Assembly: GCA_028714535.1 (NCBI GenBank)
Contig: JAQTME010000003.1
Coordinates: 26,570-90,569, forward strand
Source of the DNA: Candidatus Iainarchaeum sp.
Lineage (GTDB): Archaea > Micrarchaeota > Micrarchaeia > Anstonellales > Bilamarchaeaceae
Direction of reading: 5' to 3'
DNA length: 64,000 bases
Shown: in pieces, positions 16,968-25,171 of the stretch
Layout: each line of letters starts with the position of its first letter
Numbering within the stretch: position 1 is the stretch's first letter
Made by a program: the position numbers and the translations under genes
Notes under the pieces: model-generated
Databases searched by the model: none
Told to the model about the DNA's origin: nothing
The model's input: the letters and a program-made list of their open reading frames with translations, nothing else

Positions 16968-17999
16968 ATGCGATTCCTGAAGGTGCCCCGGAAAGACGGC
17001 GAGAGAACGCGCCAGGAACTGATGACAGCCGGAGCGCTGGACAACGGATACCCGATATCCAGCGAGGCCGGGTTCGTCTATCTTCCTCTCGTTTCAGGCG
17101 CAAAGCTCCCCACATCCGCGTCAAAGTTCGAAACCGTGGAGCGTGAGGCAGAACGGCGCGAAAGCCCGCCGAAAAAGCTCGCGGACGCGCTTTCAGGCCT
17201 GCTGACGGAAGCGGAACGCGGCGCGCTCATCGCCTCCTTCGACATAATAGGCGATATAGCAATCGTTGAAATCCCAGAAGGGCTCGAACCCAGGGAGAAG
17301 GAGATCGGAGAGGCGCTCCTCAGGGTGCACAACAACGTGAAGACCGTGCTGAAGAAGCTCGGCCCGATGGAGGGCGAGTTCAGGGTGAGGAAGCTCGGCT
17401 TCCTGGCAGGCGAGAACAAAACCGAGACGACCTACCGCGAGAACGGGGTGCCAATGAAACTCGACGTCGCGAAGGTCTATTTCTCCGTGCGCCTGGCAAG
17501 CGAGCGGAAACGCATCGCCGAATTGGTGAAGCCAGGCGAGCGGGTCCTGGTGCTGTTCGCAGGCGTAGGGCCGTTCGCGCTCGCCATCGCGAAAAAGCGG
17601 CCTGATGCGCGCATCGTAGCGGTGGAGATAAACCCAGAGGCGGTCCGCTATATGAAGGAGAACATCGCGCTCAACAAATTCGATAATATCGAGCCTGTGG
17701 AGGGCGACGCGCGGGCCGTGCCGCTTCAGGCAGGGTCGTTCGACCGCGTCATCATGCCATTGCCCAAGAGCGCAGAGGAGTTCCTGGACGTCGCCTTCGC
17801 TGCGGTCAAAGATGGCGGCATGGTGCACTTCTACACGCTCGCCGATGCGAACGACCCGTTCGGCGAGGCGCTGGAAAAGGCCGAGCTCAAGGCGGAAAAG
17901 GCAGGCGTATCCGTGGAAATAGGGTCGCAGCGCATCGTCAGGCCGTATTCTCCGCTCATAGTGCAGGTAGTCCTTGACCTCGAAGTGCGGAAAACCTAG
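16968..17999 (+). CDS. trm5: tRNA (guanine37-N1)-methyltransferase Trm5
   Basis: The 343-residue protein has a Trm5-type N-terminal domain and a C-terminal Rossmann methyltransferase fold. Visible marks are VLVLFAGVGPFALAIAKK (SAM-binding motif I), VEINPEAVRYM (motif II acidic residue) and IMPLPKSAEEF in the motif IV position. Trm5 methylates N1 of G37 in tRNAs and prevents frameshifting. It follows leuS by seven bases, likely one transcription unit. Length matches the archaeal enzyme. Confidence 0.88.
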   Translation: MRFLKVPRKDGERTRQELMTAGALDNGYPISSEAGFVYLPLVSGAKLPTSASKFETVEREAERRESPPKKLADALSGLLTEAERGALIASFDIIGDIAIVEIPEGLEPREKEIGEALLRVHNNVKTVLKKLGPMEGEFRVRKLGFLAGENKTETTYRENGVPMKLDVAKVYFSVRLASERKRIAELVKPGERVLVLFAGVGPFALAIAKKRPDARIVAVEINPEAVRYMKENIALNKFDNIEPVEGDARAVPLQAGSFDRVIMPLPKSAEEFLDVAFAAVKDGGMVHFYTLADANDPFGEALEKAELKAEKAGVSVEIGSQRIVRPYSPLIVQVVLDLEVRKT

Positions 18000-18005
18000 C
18001 GCTAG

Positions 18006-18533
18006 TCATTCCTGCTTCGTTTCCAGTCCTATGTGCCGCTTCAACACGTCCAGCATCAGCTGGTCTGTGAGTCCTGTGAACTCCTTCCTCTTATTTTCGG
18101 GAATCAAGTCCCGCAGGTCCTTGAATATGGCAACGTTAAGCCCTGTCGCGATGTATTTTCTGAAATACAAATCCGTGGCGTCGGCCGCGATGCCCAATTC
18201 TCCAACCCTTGCGCTTATGAACCGCCTTACCGCCTCGTCCTGCCCGTACAATGCAATCATTATCTGTCCGACAAGCTGGTGATAGCCCGCGCCATAGCCG
18301 CCCTGCCTGGCCATCGCACCCCTGAACTCGCCGGGGGTTGATGCCTCGATGAATAGGGCAAGATACCTGTCTACGTGCTGCTTGTTTGCCGCGCTGACAA
18401 GCGGAAGCAGTTTTTCCCTCGCTGCAGCTAGCCGCGCGTCATTCCTGCCCTGGCCGCCCTTCGCATGCATGGCGCTGCGTATCTGCATTTTTTGGCCCTG
18501 CGGCGGCCCTTGACCTGATGTCAATATCTGCAT
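18006..18533 (-). CDS. Hypothetical protein
   Basis: The 175-residue product has a Gly/Gln-rich first 30 residues and then a helical domain with no cysteines. I see no membrane segment and no recognisable motif. The minus-strand orientation and short gap to the presenilin-like gene make a small operon possible, but no promoter was identified with confidence. Similarity search is the only way to name it. Confidence 0.55.
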   Translation of the reverse strand: MQILTSGQGPPQGQKMQIRSAMHAKGGQGRNDARLAAAREKLLPLVSAANKQHVDRYLALFIEASTPGEFRGAMARQGGYGAGYHQLVGQIMIALYGQDEAVRRFISARVGELGIAADATDLYFRKYIATGLNVAIFKDLRDLIPENKRKEFTGLTDQLMLDVLKRHIGLETKQE

Positions 18534-18572
18534 GACCCTGTTTTCCCAGAAATAGCCTCTTCAACGTATGTA

Positions 18573-19412
18573 TCAGTAAGCGCCGAGCAGGAAGCCGAGC
18601 GCCAGGAAGGCCAGCATGCCAAGGACTATGGGCGGGAGCGCGGGCAGGACCATCTTCTTCTTCCATACCAGGAACAGGAACAGGCCGAGCGCGACAACGC
18701 CGCCCACGAAGACGAAGGCGGTGGCGACGGGATTGAACGTGAGCGCTGACACCTCCAGCATTATGGGCGCCACCATGTCGCCGGTGCCCAGGTCCACCCT
18801 CTGCTCCCTCTCGCCAGGGGCCGGAGGCGGCGCCCTGGCCGTGACCGTGAATGCGAGGTCCTTCTGCACCACGAAATCGGCCATCTCCACCATGTGCTTG
18901 GTCATGAAGACGGAGAGGTAGTCATACACCGAGAGCAGCACCAGGAACAGGACCACAGGGAACAGCCCGAGGGAGATGCCGAATATCACGCCGACGCCTG
19001 CCGTGGCCATTATGGCCGCGCTGTTCTTCAGCGCCGGCCTGAATGCCTTCGCCGCGGAGAATGCGAGCCCCATGAGGATGCCCAGGGCCGTGCTTTCGGC
19101 GTATCCCATGGCCAGCCTGAGGAAGGCGTAGAACACAACCGAGCTGGCGGTTGCTATCATGACGAATTCCAGCACCCTGAAGACCATGACGTGCAGCCTG
19201 AAGAGGCGTATGAGGAGCACCATCACCACCGCGCCGAGCAGCATGTATGTTATGAAGAACAGGGCGTTGAAGGGGTTCTCAGCGTCCCCTGTCACGACCA
19301 GGCTGGTCACGTACGGGTTTTTCGTGATGTCGAACAATATCGTTATCCCTGTGAATATGCCCAGCAATTGCGCTATTATGAAAAAGGCCAGTATGGCAGT
19401 TATCATCCTCAT
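18573..19412 (-). CDS. Presenilin-like intramembrane aspartyl protease (A22)
   Basis: This 279-residue, nine-helix protein carries all three presenilin-superfamily marks: YD in SVYDYLSVF, GxGD in LGTGDMVAP, and PAL in PALPP near the C-terminus. The two aspartates (about residues 168 and 210) would form the catalytic pair for cleaving substrates inside the membrane. Length and motif spacing match archaeal presenilin homologues. It starts at the stop of the upstream MCM gene, so it is probably co-transcribed with the replicative helicase, an unusual partner. Confidence 0.88.
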   Translation of the reverse strand: MRMITAILAFFIIAQLLGIFTGITILFDITKNPYVTSLVVTGDAENPFNALFFITYMLLGAVVMVLLIRLFRLHVMVFRVLEFVMIATASSVVFYAFLRLAMGYAESTALGILMGLAFSAAKAFRPALKNSAAIMATAGVGVIFGISLGLFPVVLFLVLLSVYDYLSVFMTKHMVEMADFVVQKDLAFTVTARAPPPAPGEREQRVDLGTGDMVAPIMLEVSALTFNPVATAFVFVGGVVALGLFLFLVWKKKMVLPALPPIVLGMLAFLALGFLLGAY

Positions 19413-21449
19413 TCATTCACCGGCTATCTTGACGTGACCATGCGCCTTTTCGTACAGCGTCCCCTTGCGGAGCAGCTCGGTGAGGATGCGCCGTGCCGTG
19501 GGCTCGTCTATGGCATAGGATTTGGCGCTCTCGACAATCTCCTCGAGGTCCGCCATGTCGTTCTTCCTGAGAATCTCCTTGACGATCTCCATTATCGTAT
19601 CGACCTTCTCCATCCTGTCCCTTTCCGACTTGGGCTTGCCCGTGGCCACCGTGTCTATGTCGAACACGCCGGTCTGCTTGTCCGTCATGATCTTCCTCAT
19701 GACGTCCTTGAAGAGGTCTATGGCCACCACGGCGTCGCTTTCCTCGACCTTTTCGCTCAGCCTCATCTTGGCATTTGCCTCGGCGAGCCTGACAAGGCCC
19801 TCCAGGTACCTGGGCGTTATGGCCACGGAGCCCGTGTCCTTGCCCATGCGCCTCAGCTCGACGTAGAAGTCCTTTATCCTTGTCGATGCGTCCTGCTGGA
19901 GCTTCGGGGATATCTTCCTCCTCGCGTAGGCGATGTATTTCCTGAGCAGGTCCTTGTCGAAGGACTCCTCCTCTATCTTCTCGTTGCCCATGTGCGTGGA
20001 CAGTATGCGCTCCGCCAGCTTCGCGTCCTTTTCCTCGTCCAGCACGTCCACTATGGGGAATATGAGGTCGAACCTCGAGAGCAGCGTCGGCGGGACGTCG
20101 AACTGGTCCGCCAGGTTCTTGTTCTGGTCGAACCTCCCGTATTTGGGGTTCGCCGCTGCGAGTATGGCCGTCTTGGTGTGGAACTTCGCGACGATGCCTG
20201 CCTTGGCGACGCTGATGGTCTGGCTTTCCATCGCCTCGTGAAGCGCGGCGCGGTCCTCCTCCTCTATCTTGTCGAATTCGTCCACCTGTGCGGTGCCGCC
20301 GCTCGCGAGGACGAGCGCGCCTGCCTTTAGCGTCCATCCGCCCTCGCCCAGTTCGTCCTTCTCCGCCGACACGGTCAGGCCGGCGCCTGACACGGATTTT
20401 CCGCTGACATAGATGCTTTTCGGCGCAATCTCCGAAACACTCTGCAGGAAACGGCTTTTTGCCAGGCCTGGGTCGCCGATGAGCAGGATGTGGATGTCGT
20501 CGCGTATGGCAGCGCCGCCGCGCATGGTCTTGCCGCGCGTCCCCCCGAAGAGCTGGAGCGCCAGCGCCTTCTTGACCTCGCTGTGGCCGTAGATCGAAGG
20601 CGCTATCGAATTGACGAGTATCTCGGTTATCTGCGGGTCCTTGGCAAGCTCCTGGAGCCTGCGCTCGTCCTCCCGTGTGATCTCGACCTCTTCGAAGTCC
20701 TTCCTCAGGCTCCTGTAGCTGTTGATCTCAACGTAGCGGCTGTATACGAGCTCCTGCTTCTGCCTCGCCTTCATTGGCTGCTTGAGCCTGAGCGTGCCTG
20801 CTATCTCGATGTTGTCTCCCGGCGCGATCTTGTTGACAAGGTCGTCCTCCAGGAGGAGCTCTATGTGCGCTGCCGGGGCGCCGCCCCTCACGCGCTCGAG
20901 GAGCTCCTGCACCTCGGCCCGTTGTATGTCTATGAACGTGCTGTCGTCCTCCACCTGCTTCAGGGCGAATTTCTTGCAGCTGTCGCACCTCTTGGGCGGG
21001 GTGAAGTTCTTGCCCACGTATATCTTCATCTCCGAATCGCACAGCTCGCACTTGTACACCGCCACCTTCACCCGGTGCATCATCTCAGCCCGCTTGGTGA
21101 CGACGCATTTGAATGCCACGAGCTCGTTTATGTTCTTGGAGCCTATCTGCTCTATGAGCGTCTCGCCTGCCGGCAGGTTGTCGAACCTGACATGCGGCGC
21201 GAACTTGGCGCCTGCAGCCACGATGTAATTGGACTGCGCTATCGCCTCCTCCGCGGCGGCTATCACCTGGTCGGGCGTGTGGATGAGCTTGTCCGCCAGT
21301 TCCGGGTCGAAGCTTTCCAGGGTGGCGTAGTCCACGGTGAGGCTGCGGCGCGTCGGGTAATTGCCAAGCAGGTCGTTTATCTTCTGTTTGTAGTTGCTGT
21401 CGAAGAACTCGTGGAACCGCTCTATTATCTGTGAAAGGTCAGCCGTCAT
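19413..21449 (-). CDS. mcm: Replicative DNA helicase MCM
   Basis: The 678-residue protein begins MTADLSQIIERFHEFF. It has an N-terminal domain with a zinc-binding CxxC pair (CELC, CDSC), the AAA+ core with Walker A GDPGLAKS (about residue 326), Walker B VDEFDKI and an arginine-finger region, and a C-terminal winged-helix domain. No intein is present. The ATG at 21449 matches the family start; the longer frame upstream adds only an improbable tail. The enzyme unwinds DNA at forks as a hexamer. Confidence 0.95.
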   Translation of the reverse strand: MTADLSQIIERFHEFFDSNYKQKINDLLGNYPTRRSLTVDYATLESFDPELADKLIHTPDQVIAAAEEAIAQSNYIVAAGAKFAPHVRFDNLPAGETLIEQIGSKNINELVAFKCVVTKRAEMMHRVKVAVYKCELCDSEMKIYVGKNFTPPKRCDSCKKFALKQVEDDSTFIDIQRAEVQELLERVRGGAPAAHIELLLEDDLVNKIAPGDNIEIAGTLRLKQPMKARQKQELVYSRYVEINSYRSLRKDFEEVEITREDERRLQELAKDPQITEILVNSIAPSIYGHSEVKKALALQLFGGTRGKTMRGGAAIRDDIHILLIGDPGLAKSRFLQSVSEIAPKSIYVSGKSVSGAGLTVSAEKDELGEGGWTLKAGALVLASGGTAQVDEFDKIEEEDRAALHEAMESQTISVAKAGIVAKFHTKTAILAAANPKYGRFDQNKNLADQFDVPPTLLSRFDLIFPIVDVLDEEKDAKLAERILSTHMGNEKIEEESFDKDLLRKYIAYARRKISPKLQQDASTRIKDFYVELRRMGKDTGSVAITPRYLEGLVRLAEANAKMRLSEKVEESDAVVAIDLFKDVMRKIMTDKQTGVFDIDTVATGKPKSERDRMEKVDTIMEIVKEILRKNDMADLEEIVESAKSYAIDEPTARRILTELLRKGTLYEKAHGHVKIAGE

Positions 21450-21531
21450 AAAAACCACGTGAAAAAATAGTGGAAGTTTAGTATAATGGGATGGGGTTAA
21501 AAAGCCTGTCGCCACCCCATTTCCGCAACGG

Positions 21532-22233
21532 CTACTGGAGCATCATGCTCACGTTCTTGCGGTCTGAACTCAGCTCCGCAATTTCCACAAGCCGCGATGG
21601 CGAGAGCCCGGGCTTGCGTAAGGCCCCTGCCATCTGGCCGAAGCCAAGCCCGAAATCGCTCCCGGTCCACAGGTTATTCGATATTATGGCGAGCTGGAAT
21701 GCCGTTTCATACGTTATCCACCCGTTCCTGCATGACGGGTTCTCGAGCATGGCCAGCGACAGGCCGCTTCCGAAGAGAGTACGTTTGCCATGGGTGCTGC
21801 GGTGTATGGTCATTTGGAAACTGTGAAACTTGTCCACGAGGTCCGCATCCGCCGTGAGAGACGCGTTGTCCAATGCCTTGACCACAGACAGGAATATCGC
21901 AGGGTAAGGCGATACGGCATCCAGCAAAGCGCTGAGCGTTTCCGGCCTGAGATCAGCTACCCCCCTATCAGGCCTGGTGGCCATGAACGTTGCTGCCTCG
22001 TGCAGCGTGTCAAACCCCCTCCCGGTCTCCGTTTTCGCAAGGGACACGGCAAGCCGCTGGAACTTAGTTTTGATTTCCGTTCCGCCGCCGTTCAGCTCGA
22101 ATTTCTTCGCGAAAAATAGGTTCAGTTCGCAAAGCATCCTCCTTCTCCCGTTATGCGCCGGCACATCCTTCAGGGCGCTTCGCGGCGGTATCATTTTCAG
22201 AACGGTCCCCAGGCTGCTGGATGTGGTTCCCAT
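21532..22233 (-). CDS. Hypothetical protein
   Basis: The 233-residue product starts at an ATG 25 bp from a TATA-like GTTTATATG (about 22255-22263), consistent with a leaderless transcript. It appears soluble and helical with few cysteines. I do not recognise a family or motif. It lies just after the mcm start region, on the same strand, but has its own promoter. Confidence 0.6.
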   Translation of the reverse strand: MGTTSSSLGTVLKMIPPRSALKDVPAHNGRRRMLCELNLFFAKKFELNGGGTEIKTKFQRLAVSLAKTETGRGFDTLHEAATFMATRPDRGVADLRPETLSALLDAVSPYPAIFLSVVKALDNASLTADADLVDKFHSFQMTIHRSTHGKRTLFGSGLSLAMLENPSCRNGWITYETAFQLAIISNNLWTGSDFGLGFGQMAGALRKPGLSPSRLVEIAELSSDRKNVSMMLQ

Positions 22234-22375
22234 GTTGCAACTGTTGTGCGAAAAGGTTTATATGATATTGTGTTATGTAGCGGAAAATACGGCACCTGCC
22301 GTGGGCTTCTCCATGGAAATGAATATGCCCGCGCCGGTTGCCCGGCGTCGGGTCTGGTGAGAGGCGTTTTCATTG

Positions 22376-22488
22376 ATTGGAATTTCGAGCGCTATCCGCT
22401 CTCATTCCAATGCAGACAAATTCTTGCTAAAATTTGTCACGCCTTAGCATTATTGCCGGAGGCCGCCTCGAATCCCCATTCCTCCGGC
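22376..22488. other. Three consecutive inverted repeats in an intergenic region
   Basis: Between two minus-strand genes lie three perfect 8-bp stems: 22376-22383 with 22404-22411 (enclosing a further 5-bp stem 22387-22391 with 22397-22401), 22415-22422 with 22431-22438, and 22455-22462 with 22481-22488. This could be the 3' untranslated region of the upstream small gene or a separate structured RNA. No coding frame is convincing here. Confidence 0.35.
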
Positions 22489-22525
22489 ATGTCCCTGCCG
22501 ATTGCCGAAAAAGCAGACCACGGCA

Positions 22526-22741
22526 TCAGCACGACCCCCGCGTGTGCTCCAGGATTTTCTGCTGCTCTATGACCATTGCGAGCAGCATCGACTCCAGAAC
22601 CGTGAGCTTGCTCGCCCTGGCGCAGGCGGCTGCCCGCGTTTTGGCGAACTTCATGAGCCTGTCGAACGCCTGCTGGTCGTCCTCGGTCAGCGCGTTCCTG
22701 TACTGCTCCAGCGAGCCTATCTTTTCCGCGATTTCTTCCAT
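22526..22741 (-). CDS. Small hypothetical helical protein
   Basis: The 71-residue product begins MEEIAEKIGSLEQY and looks all-helical with Lys, Glu and Ala rich stretches. ATG 22741 was preferred to the upstream frame because GAGGTGA lies four to five bases before it. Its 5' leader seems to form hairpins. No family is recognised. Confidence 0.6.
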   Translation of the reverse strand: MEEIAEKIGSLEQYRNALTEDDQQAFDRLMKFAKTRAAACARASKLTVLESMLLAMVIEQQKILEHTRGSC

Positions 22742-22850
22742 ATGGTCACCTCGTGAATATTGCAGGGCCGTAAGGCCCCAAGCATTTCGAGTCCGGGGAG
22801 GGTCCCCGACTGGTCGCAAGAGAAGACCTGCTTCTGGTTCTTTATAAAGA
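22742..22850 (-). promoter_or_regulatory. Structured leader and palindromic TATA of the 22741 gene
   Basis: The minus-strand leader contains two GC-rich hairpins, GGGGA-CCC-TCCCC and GGGCC-TTAC-GGCCC, before the GAGGTGA site. A perfect palindrome TTCTTTATAAAGAA at about 22835-22848 is the likely TATA element, giving a leader of about 75 bases. Confidence 0.35.
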
Positions 22851-22945
22851 AACGCCGGCACACCTCATTTCCTAGGGCCCGCGGGCGGATTGTGGTCCGG
22901 GCTGGGCGCGGAAACCGCTTAAAATCTTCCCGTGGTAACCCCTGC

Positions 22946-23197
22946 ATGGCGATTTACGTAGAAGTCGGTGCCCTGCTGGCTGCATTCTTCCTGCTCTTCC
23001 TGCTAATCAAGTTCCTCAAGCACCCCGGGCTGGTGATAGCGAACTCCATCACCGGAATAATCATATTTTTCGTGCTGAACCTCTTCTTCGGGCTCGGCAT
23101 ACCCATAAGCGTGTTCTCCGTGGGCCTGGTGGCGCTCGGCGGCCTGGCAGGCGTCATGCTCGTCATCCTGCTGCACTTCCTGGGCCTCGGCTTCTGA
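22946..23197 (+). CDS. BofA-like small membrane protein
   Basis: The 83-residue protein has three hydrophobic segments in the order seen in the pro-sigma-K processing inhibitor BofA family, with the NSITGIIIFFVLNLF core and a C-terminal glycine-rich helix. The bacterial member controls an intramembrane protease, whereas archaeal homologues have no assigned role. A TATA-like CTTAAAATC lies about 26 bp before the ATG. It is followed on the same strand by a zinc-finger gene. Confidence 0.65.
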   Translation: MAIYVEVGALLAAFFLLFLLIKFLKHPGLVIANSITGIIIFFVLNLFFGLGIPISVFSVGLVALGGLAGVMLVILLHFLGLGF

Positions 23198-23242
23198 TTT
23201 TTTAAAGCGATGGGGCGCTATCTATATCCTCAGGTGTTTTTC

Positions 23243-23404
23243 ATGGCTGACGAGAAGAAGTGCATGGTCTGCGGGACGAGCGAATCCAAAAAATGGATAG
23301 AGCGGAAGAACATAATCGGGCAGAAGGCCTATTTCTGCAGCCCGAAGTGCTACCAGGAATACAAGAAGAAGGGCGAAGCATCAGGCGTGTGCGAGTTCTG
23401 CTAG
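23243..23404 (+). CDS. Small treble-clef zinc-finger protein
   Basis: The 53-residue product begins MADEKKCMVCGTS and contains two CxxC/CxxxC pairs (CMVCG and FCSPKC) with a final CEFC, fitting a TRASH/treble-clef-like zinc binding site. The start after a TTTTTTAAAG element is about 36 bp downstream. It overlaps the end of the convergent ZIP gene by four bases. It may bind zinc or another metal, possibly linked to the neighbouring transporter. Confidence 0.7.
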   Translation: MADEKKCMVCGTSESKKWIERKNIIGQKAYFCSPKCYQEYKKKGEASGVCEFC

Positions 23405-24141
23405 CCGCCCAGGTGGTTTATCAGGAACCACATCAGCAGTATGCCGAAGAACATCATGGCCAGCTGCATGACCGATTTGACCGTCTGCTCCTCCTTGTGG
23501 AGTTCTGGGAGGAGGTCAGTGCCCGCGATGTAGAGGAAGCCGCCGGCCGTGAACGCGAGGCCGTATGCCTCCAGGTTGTTCACATACCCTGCCAGGAAGT
23601 AGAACCCCAGCGCCCCCGCGATGGCAGTCAATGCGCTCAGCAGGTTGAACAGCAGCGCCTTTGTCTTCGAGAAGCCGGCATAGAGGAGCAGGCTGAAGTC
23701 GCTCAGTTCCTGCGGTATCTCGTGCAGTATTATCGCGAGCGTGGTGGCTATGCCTATCTGCGGCGCTGTCATGAAGCTGGCCGCTATGGCCACGCCGTCG
23801 AAGAAATTGTGCACCCCGTCCCCGATGAGGACCAGGTATCCTATCGGCTTCTCATGCACATGGTGGTCGTGGTGCTCGTGGTGCCAGTGGACGAGCCGCT
23901 CCATTATGAAGAACGCCATCATGCCGGCGAGGGCGAAGGTGAAGACGGTCCCGCTCTCCATCTTGTCTATGGCCTCGGGGAACAGGTCGAAAAAAGCCGC
24001 GGCGAGCAGCGAGCCGGTGGCGAAGCTGAGTATCATGAATACGAGCGTGTCCAGAATCTCTTTCTTCAGCGATATCAGGACGACGCCGACCAGCGAGATG
24101 AGGCTCACAACGACAGTGGCCAGGATTATCTCCAGCAGCAT
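23401..24141 (-). CDS. ZIP-family divalent metal transporter
   Basis: The 246-residue protein has eight hydrophobic segments, a histidine-rich loop of the type HWHHEHHDHHVHE between segments 3 and 4, and ZIP metal-site motifs HNFFDGVAIAASF (TM4) and ILHEIPQELSDF (TM5). ZIP proteins import zinc, iron or manganese into the cytoplasm. The ATG at 24141 lies about 27 bp from an A/T-rich element; upstream frames do not extend a plausible N-terminus. Convergent with a zinc-finger gene. Confidence 0.9.
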   Translation of the reverse strand: MLLEIILATVVVSLISLVGVVLISLKKEILDTLVFMILSFATGSLLAAAFFDLFPEAIDKMESGTVFTFALAGMMAFFIMERLVHWHHEHHDHHVHEKPIGYLVLIGDGVHNFFDGVAIAASFMTAPQIGIATTLAIILHEIPQELSDFSLLLYAGFSKTKALLFNLLSALTAIAGALGFYFLAGYVNNLEAYGLAFTAGGFLYIAGTDLLPELHKEEQTVKSVMQLAMMFFGILLMWFLINHLGG

Positions 24142-24322
24142 AAGCTGGAATTCTGATGGAACGGTTATTAAATCGCACCGCCCTGCCATGTTCAGGCGGC
24201 TGTTTTCCCGTCGTTGCGGTTCTGCATAAGCCTTTTAAACCCGCCCCAGCATTTATGTTCTGCTATTTGTGGCTTGTCATGACCTGCCCAGCAGGCCATC
24301 CGGGCCATATGCGCAGCCGTTT

Positions 24323-24350
24323 CTCACGAGCCGCGAAGCGGCGAGTCGAG
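24323..24350 (+). promoter_or_regulatory. Hairpin with tandem G-A pairs in the L7Ae leader
   Basis: CTC-AC-GA-GCCGC (24323-24334), a GAA loop and GCGGC-GA-GT-C-GAG fold into a stem with GA facing GA. It lies in the L7Ae mRNA leader just upstream of a K-loop candidate. Confidence 0.4.
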
Positions 24351-24358
24351 AAAATAAA

Positions 24359-24379
24359 ACCGATGACAGGAATCGAGGT
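24359..24379 (+). promoter_or_regulatory. Candidate L7Ae-binding K-loop over its own ribosome binding site
   Basis: ACC-GAU-GA, an eight-base loop, then GA-GGU lie at 24359-24379: a 3-bp helix, a three-base bulge and tandem sheared G-A pairs, the kink-turn/kink-loop signature. The second strand overlaps the GAGGTG Shine-Dalgarno site (24375-24380), five bases before the L7Ae ATG. Binding of L7Ae here would block initiation. Confidence 0.45.
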
Positions 24380-24385
24380 GTAAAA

Positions 24386-24754
24386 ATGGGATACATAGAC
24401 TTTGAGGTGCCAAAGGAACTGGTGCCGCAGATTTTGGAAATGCTTTCGGTCGCCAAGGATGCGGGCAAGGTCAAGAAGGGGATAAACGAGGCCACCAAGT
24501 CCATAGAGCGGAAAACCGCGCAATTCGTCGTGGTCGCAGGCGATGTCACCCCCGAAGAGGTCGTGATACACCTGCCGATGCTCTGCAAGGAGTACGGGGT
24601 GCCCTACGCGTTCGTGCCCACCAAGAAGGACCTCGGAAGCGCGGTCGGCATAGACGTCGGCACGTCAGCAGTCGCGGTCGAGAACGCCGGCGGCGCCACG
24701 GAGAAGCTCCAGGACATCATAAAGAAGCTCCCGAAGCACGAGAAGAAGAAGTGA
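24386..24754 (+). CDS. rpl7ae: Ribosomal protein eL8 (L7Ae)
   Basis: The 122-residue protein starts [13 protein letters not shown] and shows the L7Ae fold with [19 protein letters not shown] as the RNA-binding N-terminal part and [15 protein letters not shown] before the second half. It binds kink-turns in rRNA and in box C/D and H/ACA guide RNAs. The ATG at 24386 follows GAGGTG. The gene leads the order L7Ae-S28e-L24e-NDPK that is common in archaea. A K-loop in its own leader suggests autoregulation. Confidence 0.95.
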   Translation: MGYIDFEVPKELVPQILEMLSVAKDAGKVKKGINEATKSIERKTAQFVVVAGDVTPEEVVIHLPMLCKEYGVPYAFVPTKKDLGSAVGIDVGTSAVAVENAGGATEKLQDIIKKLPKHEKKK

Positions 24755-24759
24755 TTTGG

Positions 24760-24969
24760 ATGGGAGACGAAGGTTATCCGGCGGAAATCGTCGAGGTGCG
24801 CGCCAAGACGGGCGTGTACGGCGAGATCTACCAGGTCCTGTGCAAGGTCCTCGAAGGGCCTGATGCAGGCAGGGTCATACTCAGGAACATCAAGGGCCCG
24901 GTCAGGAAGGGCATGATAGTCATCCTGCTTGACACCGACAGGGAAGCCAAGGAGATAAAGGCAAGGTGA
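24760..24969 (+). CDS. rps28e: Ribosomal protein eS28
   Basis: The 69-residue product carries [17 protein letters not shown] and [19 protein letters not shown], the S28e core with OB-fold. It belongs to the 30S platform near the exit channel. ATG 24760 was preferred to the GTG at 24751 that overlaps the L7Ae stop. Operon context with L7Ae and L24e supports it. Confidence 0.93.
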   Translation: MGDEGYPAEIVEVRAKTGVYGEIYQVLCKVLEGPDAGRVILRNIKGPVRKGMIVILLDTDREAKEIKAR

Positions 24970-24973
24970 AGAC

Positions 24974-25171
24974 ATGACGAACTGCTCGTTTTGCGACAGC
25001 TCAATTTCCAAGGGCACCGGCATGATTTACGTCAAGAAGGACGGCACGCTCTACTGGTTCTGCTCCAGCAAGTGCAGGAAGAACAGCCTCGGCCTCTCAA
25101 GGGAGGGGCGCAGGCAGAAGTGGACCCCTGCGGCACGCAAGTTCAAGGCCGGTATGGCCAGGAAGAAGTGA
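24974..25171 (+). CDS. rpl24e: Ribosomal protein eL24
   Basis: The 65-residue protein has the zinc-binding pair CSFCDSSI and CSSKCRK, with the typical IYVKKDGTLYWFCSSKCR stretch. It binds 23S rRNA in the 50S subunit. It overlaps NDPK by one base (TGATG). Confidence 0.93.
   Translation: MTNCSFCDSSISKGTGMIYVKKDGTLYWFCSSKCRKNSLGLSREGRRQKWTPAARKFKAGMARKK

Noticed and set aside
18894-20330. Long plus-strand open frame opposite the presenilin-like and mcm genes
   Set aside because: Shadow of two well-supported genes on the minus strand; the composition is typical of reversed high-GC codons.
22455-22488. tRNA-like hairpin with GCCGGAGG acceptor
   Set aside because: Only 18 bases lie between the arms; no D, anticodon or T arm can form.
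24323-24379. Box C/D guide RNA in the L7Ae leader
   Set aside because: GAUGA and UCGA are present once each, without a second C'/D' pair or a guide region, so an mRNA leader element fits better.
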